Assembly (NCBI GenBank): GCA_013398175.1
Contig: VZRZ01004144.1
Coordinates: forward strand, 1 to 64,000
Source of the DNA: Climacteris rufus
Lineage: Eukaryota > Chordata > Aves > Passeriformes > Climacteridae
Length of the DNA: 64,000 nucleotides
Reading direction: 5' to 3'
Part shown: positions 49,301 through 59,850 of the stretch, piece by piece
Layout: every line of letters begins with the position of its first letter
Position numbering within the stretch: the first letter of the stretch is position 1
Program-made: the position numbers and the translations under genes
Notes under the pieces: generated by a model
What the model saw: only the letters and a program-made list of their open reading frames with translations
Told to the model about the DNA's origin: nothing
Database searches by the model: none

Positions 49301-51771
49301 AGGACTGTTGGGTGTAACAATTATGGCCCAAGGAGCAAGGATAACGATGGCTTTGTGCTGAATGTGGGGCTAATCAGGGACCCTTGATACCAAGCATATT
49401 TTGTAGTTCCTTGCCCTGGCAGGAGTGACAGGCAGAGGTGACAGCCTCTGTTGCAGGGGTTTTTGGAAGCAGGGAGACCTTTTCCCATCCATCATGCTGC
49501 TTTCTGGTGAGATTGGAGCAGGCAGGGAGAGGGGAAAACATTGGCAGTTTATAAAACAAACAGCTGACCTCTTCAGTCTCCTGGCAGCACGATTGCAAAT
49601 CTGATTTCAGATCATGTTTCAATATATTCAGTAGCAGACGGGTTTTATTCACACAGAGCCAAACCCCTTCCTTAATGTGATGACTTTCCTTCCCTACCCA
49701 AGGAAATACTGTACCCACCCTTCTTCATTTCTCCAAATGGTTCAAATTGAGCCCACAATGCTTATTTACTCAACTATGTGCCTAGCTTCATGAAACACTG
49801 AAGGCTCTGAAATGAATCATAGGCAGAGGTGGGTTTGTTTTTTAAATACCATGATTAACCCCTTGCTCTTGCCTCTCTTAAGAGCCACTTGTATTCAGAG
49901 CATGCAGAACTGCTACCCAGACACTGTTGTTACAGTAGGCCTGGATGTACTTATTATAAATTTATTAAATTGCTGGTGGTATCCTGGATTGCCTTAGAAA
50001 TGCAGAATTCATAGAAATATGAACTTTATTGTTGAACTTAGTAAGCTGGCAGTTTTAACAGGTGAGGATATATAGGCCATTATTTAGGTGGTGCAGTTGG
50101 CATTGCTTCTCCAAAGCCTGGTGATGGGGGCCCTGGCATTCTTTCTCATTTTGTGCTGTGCTTTCCATGTGCTCTGGTACTATAGGCCAATTTTCTACTT
50201 ATCTGCACACCCACCTATTTCTCTCAGGTATTCTCCAACTGTAGCTCTGAAGACAAGTTTACATGAGATCTCATAGAACATACTGCTCTAGTCAAAACAG
50301 CTCTTCCACCTCTAATGAAGACGTGTGGTGTTGCCATAGTAATTTCTTCTTACCTGTCTGTGGAATGTCTACCCCGTTTCATCGCCACAAGCCCTGTCTT
50401 CTTCAAAGCCTTCAAAGCCTTCTACTCTATACTGGGATGCTTCCACAGGAACACTGACTGCCAGTGAAAACATTAGCCTGGGCTTCTGCCAAGTTGAGTT
50501 CCCTTAAGACTGTGCTTAGTGGCCATGTTCTGGTCCTATATAAGGATGGCATATGGTACATAATCCCAGCCCCTACTGTCTGTATGTGCAAAGGGAGAAC
50601 ATCCAGGGTTATGGCATCCAGACATGAAGCTAGACCATAGCTGGGCAGTGAGAACACACAGGTCTGCAGTGGTCACACAGTGGGCAGTCTCAGTGCAGCC
50701 TCCCTGTTTAGGTCTCTTCATGTGAAATGCGGACAATGATTTTCTCTCCAGGAGATGTTCCATGTAGATAGATGCACAGATACATTGCAAAAGAAAGCTA
50801 GGAACCAAAAGGGCAACTAAGAGCCAGTGAGACACTGTAAATGGCCATTAAACCATCCTTTGTCCCCTTTCATTGCTTTCAGTGTCCAGGAACCACTGTT
50901 GCCCTGTACAAAGCCACCCCTGTTCTCTTGCTCAGGACTCAATGGCTGCCCCTTGCAGGTTAACGTGTGCTTGCAAGTGGGTGTTTCCATGATGATACAG
51001 CTGAGTTCTCCTGGGGCATTCAACAGCTTTGAGAGCAGGTGACAGGCAAATGAGGATGTGATAGCTGCATTTTGGTTACTGTAGTAATCCCACGAAAACA
51101 AATGTCCTTGGGCTGATGGGACACCTCATCAGAGGATGAGCTGTTTGGTGTGGGTCTGTAGCACTTATCTCCTGTACAATAATGGTATCATGTAATCAGC
51201 AGGTGACATCTTTATTTATCTTCTGAGTTTTTCTATCAGATTCTTCATCTGCTAACAGAGAGGTTACCTTTGAAGCTTACACAAGGCTGCCTAGCCCTAG
51301 GTATGATAATTTAAGCACCAGAAATCCCAAACCAAATTAAGGCATGAGAATGGGTGTTCAAATATGCAGAGAGAAGAAAAATGTATTAGCAATAGACTGA
51401 AAGCATTATCTGCACCCCTCAGCCTTTTCTCTGAAGCAGGGTACAAAATTCATATGAATTCAAGTGTTCTTAAGAGGTCTGAAAAAAATAGATCTGCAAC
51501 AATATCGTGATCTGAGTAGACAGTAGAGGGTGTGGTTCGCTTCTTCCCATCTAACTGCAAAATAAGAGGAGAAGCGACATTCAGTATTTGTGGAAGCAAT
51601 TAAAGAAAAGGCCCTGGTGTCATGAGGCCTGTCCAGGATTTCAGGACTGGTTTATGGGCTAGCTGGAGAGCATGGGCAGACAGGGTGGGTGACAGCTGCT
51701 CAGCCAGAGCAGCACAGAAGGGAGGCGTATCGAGGAGGTTTGGGCTTTCACAGAGTGCCCACCGGGGAAGG

Positions 51772-51864
51772 GTGCACTGGAACATTATATACGTGCTGGG
51801 GAGTGCACTGGAACATTATATAGGTGATGGGGAGTGCATTGGAACATTTTATAGGTGCTGGGGA
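51772..51864 (+). repeat. 31-bp minisatellite, three copies
   Basis: Three consecutive 31-bp units begin at 51772, 51803 and 51834, each starting GTGCAYTGGAACATT and ending GRTGGGGA or GCTGGGGA. The units differ by only a few substitutions. Because 31 is not a multiple of three, each unit is read in a different frame in the open frame 51622-51903, which argues against that frame being coding. Confidence 0.93.
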
Positions 51865-52667
51865 ATGTCTGCTGGCACCAGACCAGTTGCAGAAGATAAA
51901 TAAAAAAGGGAACAATGTTACCAAAGACTCTCCCAGGAATAAATCGCTGAACTCTGATTAAGTCTCTGGGATCTCAAGCCAAAACAGTGTGAAGAAGGAA
52001 TGCACATAGGCTACAGGAAATTGAATGGCTTTGAGAATGACCAGTATCATTTTCCATTTGTTAATGTTAACCTTTGATGTGATTTAGAACCCAGCTAGTG
52101 GGACTATTTAGATCCATCCGCTTGGATACTGGTAGCAAGAGAGAAGAGTAGCGCACAGAGACATGGTGTTTATGGCCTGGCAAGGATTTTTGAAGCTGAC
52201 TAACGTTTTTCAACTGCTTAATGTCCTCATTGGCTTTGAAAGGTTACTGAACTAAATACTACAGAAGCAGGCATAAAGCAGGTGCACCACTTTACCTTGG
52301 CAATGGTGAGAGACCACAAATTATTTGGGATAGCATTTACTCAGAGGCTTAGGTTTGCCACTGTTTTAGAAGGATTAGAAATAATGTGATTCAATGCAAA
52401 ATTAAAGTAATAGTACTACTTGGAAAGCAGGAACATATTTCAGCATCAGTATTTAAACAGGGATTGGTTCAGAGCAAGAAGAGCCTATTCTGACCTGTCA
52501 GAGGCAGTGACAGGCAGTATGTATAGACGGTTCTGTATAAAACAGGGAAAAGATAGGTACAAGCATGTGTGACCCCAGGCTGAGACCCCCCCCCACAAGC
52601 TTTCTCATACAGCATAATTTCTGTTAATCTATTTATACTGTGCATAAAATGTAACCATTAAAAGGAC

Positions 52668-52757
52668 TGGAGTGGTTTAACCCCAGCCAGCCAAAATACA
52701 GCCCTACATGAATCACTGTGAAGAAAATTAACTGTACCTCAGCAAAAAATCAGTACA
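52668..52757 (+). mobile_element. Probable remnant of an avian ERVL-type LTR (internally deleted)
   Basis: GTGGTTTAACCCCAGCCAGC at 52672-52691 resembles the 5' end of a common bird LTR family, and GAAAATTAACTGTACCTCAG with AAAATCAGTACA (to 52757) resembles the 3' end of the same kind of LTR (AATTAACTCTATCCCAGCC...CAGTACA). The middle of the LTR is missing, leaving about 90 bases. No viral coding sequence is adjacent. The family name is from memory and should be treated as provisional. Confidence 0.45.
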
Positions 52758-52919
52758 AAATCTTATGCTTCCAGAGGGAAAAGAGATGCTCTGTAAATGC
52801 TAATCCAGAGTCCAGACTAAGTACAGACTTGTGTTTGTAAATGTATTTTGTAAAGGGCAGTAATAAAAGAAGTAAGAAAAAAAGTGTAGAAGCTGATAGG
52901 AAAACATAATGCTGTATAT

Positions 52920-53065
52920 GCCACTGAGATAAGCCAGTTGGTTAGAGCATAGTGCCAGTAACACCAAGGTTGTGGGTTTGATCCCTGTATGGGCCATTCG
53001 CTTAAGAGTTGGACTTGATGATCCTTGTGGGTCCCTTCCAACTCAGAACATTCTATGATTCAGTG
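52920..53065 (+). mobile_element. tRNA-Ile-derived SINE with CR1 3' end (TguSINE1-like)
   Basis: The head (52920-52995) is tRNA-Ile-like: A-box TAAGCCAGTTGG at 52930-52941, TAACACCAAGG in the anticodon-to-variable part, B-box GGTTTGATCCC at 52975-52985, and TGTATGGGCCA at the 3' side. It continues directly into a CR1-type 3' end (GAGTTGGACTTGATGATCC, then GGGTCCCTTCCAACTCAG) and finishes in the CR1 terminal motif ATTCTATGATTCAGTGATT. A tRNA-Ile head fused to a CR1 tail is the structure described for the passerine SINE TguSINE1, mobilised by CR1 machinery. CR1-type elements often lack clear target-site duplications, and none is evident here. The acceptor stem is eroded, so it is not a functional tRNA gene. 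Confidence 0.85.
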
Positions 53066-54772
53066 ATTGTATTTTTTTCTTTGTTTCAAATAATGCCAGT
53101 GTGGTAGAATAGCTTAATGGATGTTTTTCCTTTGGTCGGATGCAAGTCAAAGAGCAAAATGGAATCCACTTAAGTAGGATATGCATATATGTCTTATAGG
53201 TCACATACTGCAGGGAGTGTTTTAGTAAACCTGACCACAAGTCCCTAGACACTACTTCTGATAGCAGAGTGTGTCTAATGCACACTGTTCTTGAGGGTAA
53301 TTACCAGGAAATGCAGAGGGATCAATCATACTTGATGCACTGAGCAATTATATTTATTCCCTGAGAAGTCTTTAATGTTCATGGGATGCAAAGTGTGTGA
53401 ATTTCATTTTAGCACAGAAATATTGTTAGGAAAACAGCAGCATTAATTAACCAGAGAGGCATAGTGTAAGTCCATGAAGCTGCTCAGACATTAGGGAGAT
53501 GATCCCCATAAAATAATCCCATTTTAGATATATGAACAAAGGAAGAAGTGGGAATTTGCAAGCTGGGCTGGGGTCTTTGAGAAGAACCATCCCTTACGTG
53601 CAGACCAAAGCTATGCAGAAGCAGATGTTGTGCTTCTGTCAGAGGGGACTCTGAGATGGGAAACAGTGGAAAAAGTGAACCCCCACCCAGACAAGAAGGT
53701 GGGATGCGATGAAGACAGGCTGTGCCTGATTTAACAGTGATAAATACCAGATTGAGAAAAGAGAGAACCATGTTTTGTGCTCTGCTGACAGGTTTTGGAT
53801 ATGCTGGTGGGGACTTGGAGCTTTTTGCAGGCTTAGCTCCTGGAAGTGGTCCATTGTGTTGGCAGGGTTGGGTCGCCTGCTTTGCAGCCAGCTCAGCCAC
53901 CAACTGTCAGGTCACTGGAGAGGTTTCTATTCCTCTAAAGTGTCTTTCTTGGAACCAGCACACTGCATGGCTTTGTTTTCCCCACTTGCTTCATTAGTTC
54001 TCTAATTAAACTACCTGTGATAGGAAGACTGGAAAAGGAGATCTGAGTTTTCATTACAAAGTGGTAACTGGGAGCTAGGCAGAGCATCAGGGAGATGCTA
54101 GTTGTGTAGTGCAGCTGGAATCATCTCACATGGACTCCTGCTACCCACCCTGACTTCTTCCAGCCCTCCCCTGACTTCTGCAGCTGTCCATGGCAGGCTA
54201 CTCATGTTCCCACCAAACGTTGGAGGGCAGAGGAGGAGTTCTCTACCAAAAAGCAAGGCCATTAGCCAACTCCATACAGCCATGGTTATCTTAGGAAAGA
54301 AAGGGCCGCCAGCTCTGGTTTGGATGGCTGGGATTTGCTGGCCTGTCCAGGTTCCGAGCAGTGATGCAAAAGCCTGTGTTCCTCCATGGGTGTTCAGATT
54401 TGAAAGAAACCTCGAAGCACAAATCAAAGCTGATAATTGTTCCTGGTTTGTTTGGCCAGTGTGATCAGAAAGGTGGTGCTGCCTGGGGCTGTGAGGGCAG
54501 GCAGTGGGGGTTTGCCGCCACCCGCCCGTGGTGCTGCGGGAGCCAGGCTGCCAGCCCTCCATGGAACAGGCAGGAGGAGCGGGCACTGAGAGCTGCCTGC
54601 CTGCAATCCTGCAATAAGAGACGTGATGCAGACACCAAGTTTTGTTAAGCTGAAAGAATAGCTTATCAGATGGTGGGTTAGAGATGCACGTGGTTTTTAT
54701 GAATCACCTCTGTCTAGAGGACTGCAGCTCGTCGGGGCTGCTGGCATTTCGAGTAGTGATATTTAATCAGCA

Positions 54773-54822
54773 TTTTTTCTTCTTTTCTTCGTTTTCTTCT
54801 TTTCTTTCATTTTTGCTCTTCG
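54773..54822 (+). repeat. Polypyrimidine tract
   Basis: About 50 bases of almost pure T and C with repeated TTTTCTTC units. Such tracts can adopt triplex DNA or bind polypyrimidine-tract proteins in the nascent transcript, but no exon follows. Confidence 0.8.
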
Positions 54823-57393
54823 AAGTGTCTTCCTGAGACTTGTGATGAAGTATCCTTAAAGTTCCTCCTCCCACTCAACCAGGCTAGACTGGGAGGGCTG
54901 GTGTAGCCCCTCCTGAAATAAAAGGATGAGAAAATTCACAACTCCCATGGAAAGAACTCATTGCAGTATGTCTACAAAACATGCAGGTGCTAGGAAATTA
55001 GGCAGGCACAGAGCCCATGTGAGTACTGTTAAGGGGAAGAGTCATGCCTGGGGGTGTATATAAACCAGATCGCATACATCGCATAAAGTCTGAGTTTGCC
55101 TTTGCTCTTCACCCTGTCAGTCCATTAACATGATTCCACTTGCACCCAAAATGGAGAAGCAGCTTAAAAAAAGCATTTGGAAAATAAAGCAGGCAAATAA
55201 TCAGGCTACAGAGAGGATGCATCTTGGTTTTTTTAGGTGTATTCGCAAGTTAATTCAGGTAGGAAATTATTCTGACAGGTAGAGAGTAAGTTTACTCCCG
55301 TAGGTTATTTGCGCTTTATTTAGGGCTTAAATGAAGCGCAAAAGCTCATGAAAGAGAGAAAATTTTTCAACGTAGAAGACAAGAAGCGCTGTGGAGGTGA
55401 AATGTGGCTAATCCAACGCCACCTTCCCCCCAGTGTTTTCAGCTCCTGCCTGAGAGCACTGCGAGGGGCTGGCAGCCCCCGTTAATCCCAGCCCGTGGTG
55501 TGCTCAGGGACCGGGGTCAGAAAGCTGATTTCTCCAGTACCTCTCTCTACATATAAATGGACTCTTTTAGACTCAGTTGTGTTTGCTTCAGGGGTGCCAG
55601 GCTCCCAAGGAGGATAAAACACCCCTTGGAGACACACATGGTTGTTTTTAAAGCCATGCACTGCTGTCAGTGGGGTTACAAGCAGTCTGAACTGGGACAG
55701 CACTGGACCACTGGTAGCTGCCAGAGGGCTTTTTGATGTGTGGCTCTCCCCTCAAATGAGTAGTTTTCTGTTTTTCCTATGGTTACAACATGGATACAAG
55801 CTATGCACCTTGCACTTACATTTTAATGTAGAAATGTTATTGCAGAGTCTGAGGTAATTACCTAGTTGTTCCTTTTACTGCATGTAATTACAACAAAATT
55901 CTACGGGGATAGTTTATAGCAACTCAGTGTGAAAATAAGGTACTTGAAAGCAGTGGTTGGGTTAGGTGATGTTTATGCTTCTTTCGCTATGAACAGGCTT
56001 TGGAAAGAAATGTACCCCCAGCTACCATATGCTAATTAGCTTTTCCTAAGAAATTTTGATGGTGAATTCCCAGGGCTTGATCCCAACATGTTAGGACACA
56101 GCTCTGCTCCCCTGAAGTCTGATGGGCACCCACCTGAGGGGAGCTGGAAGCTGACCTCCCCTCCATGAGCTAGGAGTCATGTTCTCCTACCTCCTCTTGC
56201 TGCATGTCTGGGGCCACAGCAGCTCCTGCATTTTAGACTGGCTCATACTGGGTAGAATTTATCCACAGGGATTTTCCTGAAGCCAAATTTACACAGTGTT
56301 TTGAGCAAGAACAACATTGCATCTTCAATTGCAAATACTTAATATATGATAAGTCTTTTCCCTACCACATTGGGCCATATCCTTTTTTTCTGTCTCTCTG
56401 TATGCAGACACGGGATTGTGCTGCTTAGCTGTGTTTACATTGCTTGGCTATGCTTGCAGAATCTGGCTGCCTTCTCTCTGATTTATTTTTTGGTCCACAT
56501 CCCCTCATCCCATAGTTAGGGGGAAGACACAAGGGGTTTGCTGTCTGCTGAAATAGCATCCATACCATCTGTATGTGTTCTGTGTATTTTCATACACACA
56601 GCTTCACTGGAGGGTGAGTTCAGGTGCCTTACCTGATGCTCAGCTGCCATTTCAGTGACTAGGCTTTCTTGCTTCTTACCTCTGTGCTCTCGACCAAACA
56701 TAAAGGGTTTAGTGGGATTGTTAGCAGAGGTAATGGAGAGAGTCCTGTTGATTAGAACAGGACCTGAATCAGACCCTTCATTTTTCCCAGCTGTCACATG
56801 GGACACATTTATTATTCTAGCCTTTCTTTTTTTTACTTTCATCAGGATTCACTGTGGACATTTTTTCCATCATTATCTAAGAGTTTGTGGAAGGAAAAGT
56901 TGCATTTTAAAAAGTGCCTGCCTTGCTGCAATTTATTCAGCTCACTGTTTCCTGATTCCAGCTGTGCCCTCTTGCTCTAGCAGGGTTAAAGAGGTTGAGT
57001 TTCCCCAGCGCTAAGTAGAGAGAAAATCTCAGGGTGATCAGGAACCGTGCATGTAATATTCTTAATTGTTCTGTGCATCATTAAAATGTTCATGCATTTC
57101 ATGTACTTCAGGCTGAAAATTGCCCATTCAGCTTTAACAGGTAATTACAGGAGTGACCAGGCATTCACATGGCACCAGCGTGCTTATTGGAGATGACAGA
57201 TGGGTATGCCCGCACCTGATCCATTATTTTGTATTTCCTTTCTGAAAGGCTGTGTTATCACTGTGCAAATAAACTGGAATTCTGCCCTGGGCCTGGCTGC
57301 TCACAAGGGAAGAAGGAGGGGAATAAAGCACACACCATGTGCCCCTCAGCAGCTATGTGGAGCCAGCACCAGAGGCTGAGGACCTGCTGGAGG

Positions 57394-57427
57394 CTGGCTT
57401 TGCTGTACAACTGGCTTTGCTGTACAA
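57394..57427 (+). repeat. 17-bp perfect tandem duplication
   Basis: CTGGCTTTGCTGTACAA is present twice without mismatch, indicating a recent slippage event. Confidence 0.95.
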
Positions 57428-59599
57428 GGGCTGCTCCCTCCTTGGAAACAGGAGCAGATGGGACAGACTTTGTGCTGTGGCTCTGGCAGGTGGGGTACAG
57501 AAAGTGCAGCTCCAGGGGACTCAGAACAAAGGTGGCTGTGAGCCCTCTGCACTGTGTGGCTCTCAGCTCTTGCACAGGCCGCCAAGGCTCCTGACACACA
57601 TTCGGTCAGTCGCAGGCTGCTCTGGTTGAAAGTAGGGCTCTCTGAGATTCCCAGCTTTGCCATCGGCAGATTTGGAGCTGGTATGAGGAGCTTCATTCTT
57701 TCCACCACCTTCTGCCCTTCGCACCAGGGTGCAGCCCTCACAGGTACCATCATTTTGGTGTGAGGGTGGCGGGCTCCTGGGCAACAAGCTGAGTGCTGAC
57801 ACCGGAAACCCAATGGTGACTGCTCTGGGAAATGCACTGCATTACCTGTATTTCTGTATTAACATAGATTTTGCAACCCATTTAACAATTTTTTTAAGTG
57901 TCTTCCTTGAAAGCGGTCTATGCCTTTACTCTAAAAGGTATTTTATGGTAATGGAACAAAATCTTGGTCAACTGGAACAGATATATTCAAACTACTCTGT
58001 CTAAAGAAATAAATTTCTCTCTTGAGAGAGAAAGATGTGGTTGGCTCCCCTATCTCTTCAGGATCAGATGAGCTGAATTCTTGTCCACAAGGTCTTAGGT
58101 GTGACCAAATCCTCCAAATTTGCAGGAGTCAGAAACTTTTAGAGATTATGCAGAAATATGTACTGGCCCCATACTTGGGTAGACATCACACACCCAGATG
58201 ACATGAAGACGTTTAAATTATGTTGCCACAAAATGTCCCATGATTTCAATGGGAATTTGTATGAGTAAGATTGAATTGTTCTTCATGTGGAGTCCTGCCA
58301 TTCCCTAGCTTGCAGAAAAGGGATGGTATAGGCAAAGGCATATAGTTCTAGAAATAGCTTCAAGTGATCGTCTCATCCATCCTTCTCGAGTCTGATGGGA
58401 CAGCTGTAGTTAGGCTGTCCCTTGCAGAGACCTTGCACAGACCAGTCTCAGAAGCCACGTCTGAGCACACCGGCTTCATTTCAGTGCAGCTTGTTCCAGC
58501 ACATGGTAATTATTAGAAGTTAGGGGGACAAAATCTCCTAATATCTAACTTAAATCTCCTTTGCTGTAAATTATATCAATTATTTCTTGTCTCAGGAATA
58601 ATGGATATGGAGAACAATTGATTATCCTTCTTTTTATAGCAGCCTTTTTTACATTCCTTTTCATATCAGACGACTAGTCTCCTTTTGGTCTTCTCTTTTC
58701 CAAAGTAAAAAATTTCCATTCCCCTAAGCTCACCACAGAAGTCATGTTTTCTAAATCTTCTCATCCTTGCAGCTCTCCCTTGGACTCTGCAAAGGTGGCT
58801 GTCCCTTCTTAAATGCTCTGCTGGAGGATTTCTCTATGTGAAACCAGAGTAGCATCAAGCAGTGTGGGATTAGAACATCTTATAAATGTGTCAACATGGG
58901 GGGAAATAAATAGGTGTTGGACTAGCCAAAATATTGATTTTTTTTTTTTTTAAAGCTCAGAATAAAAATTTAAGTTTCTACTGTAATTTCTTCTGCATTA
59001 CACATTTTTCTGCCAGTTGTCCTGTTTTGACCTTTCCTGTCCCCAGGAGGTTTTTACTGGCAACTTCTATTGTATTATAACAATCTGGTGCTGGTTAATC
59101 AATGCTCAAAGCTCTCGGTCTCTAGTAGGCTACACTTCTGTGTTTCTTCCTCCACATCATTCATGCTTTCTCTGTTTTGGTGTTCAGCCACTTCCCTAGT
59201 AAAACTTGTGAGAAAATTGCTTACCCTCTCTGTCAAAGGGTAGTGTCTTGCATGTTTCTGCATCTTGTTAGGTCTGAGTTTCCTCTAAGTAATTGTTCTT
59301 ACTCTGCTTTGGATTTCAGTTTTAAAAAGCCTTACCGTGATATTTGCTCAGCATTGGCAGCAATAGACCATGCATGGGGTTTTATGCCCTGAGAGTAAAT
59401 GGCTCATTCCCTTCGTTGTTCATTAAAAACAAATGGAGTTTGCACCCTTTGTCTCTCCCCTAAAAAAAAAAAAAAAACACTTTACCATATTGCCCACCAG
59501 CGATTATGTTATTATTTATTGTTTAACTGCTGCTTCATGCTTGGCATAAAAGATGTAAAATAGGATGGGACTACTGGAGGAAAAGTTACTACTGGTGGG

Positions 59600-59850
59600 A
59601 GGGAGAAAGAGACCCGAGACAGCAGCGGTTGTGGCAGTGCCATTTCTCACTCGGCGGCGCTCGGTGTCATTAGCCGTGACAGCGAACCCTCTCAGCTGGC
59701 ATGGTGAACCCTCGCACCATGGAGCACTTGGAATTGCTCCTCTGTGGCGCTGCACCACAGAGAGACACCATTTCCTAACTCATTTCTGTTGTTTTGAAAT
59801 GAGATCTACGGTCTGCGGACGCGACCTCTCGAAAGGAGCTTCGTGCTTGA
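59600..59850. promoter_or_regulatory. CpG-dense patch inside intron 4
   Basis: About 16 CpG sites fall in 250 bases, with the cluster TCGGCGGCGCTCGG at 59651-59664, against an almost CpG-free background. Possible explanations are an unmethylated enhancer, a cryptic or alternative promoter, or a young insertion. An open frame (59565-59882) crosses it but has no recognisable domain. Confidence 0.3.

Larger units (their letters stand above)
42447..52667 (+). other. TMEFF2 intron 4, fourth segment
   Basis: Unique non-coding DNA with a motif-rich block at 42890-43060, a CCAT-type simple repeat (about 45038-45053), a T19 tract (46366-46384) flanked by a possible minus-strand retrocopy, a 95-codon open frame at 45607-45894 of unknown meaning, and a 31-bp minisatellite at 51772-51864. 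Short hydrophobic frames (for example 50088-50276) are not called as genes. Confidence 0.65.

Noticed and set aside
52920..52995. A functional tRNA-Ile gene
   Set aside because: The acceptor stem is not maintained, the A-box is degraded, and the sequence runs directly into a CR1-type 3' end, so it is a SINE head.
53473..53485. AAGTCCATGAAGC as an exon 5 acceptor and start
   Set aside because: It is preceded by AAG rather than a pyrimidine tract plus CAG, and the following bases do not encode the TMEFF2 linker.
54098..54586. 162-codon minus-strand open frame
   Set aside because: GC-rich, proline/serine-rich translation with overlapping plus-strand frames and no domain or splice context.
57346..57837. 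163-codon minus-strand open frame
   Set aside because: It overlaps four other frames on both strands, crosses a perfect 17-bp tandem duplication and has no recognisable family.
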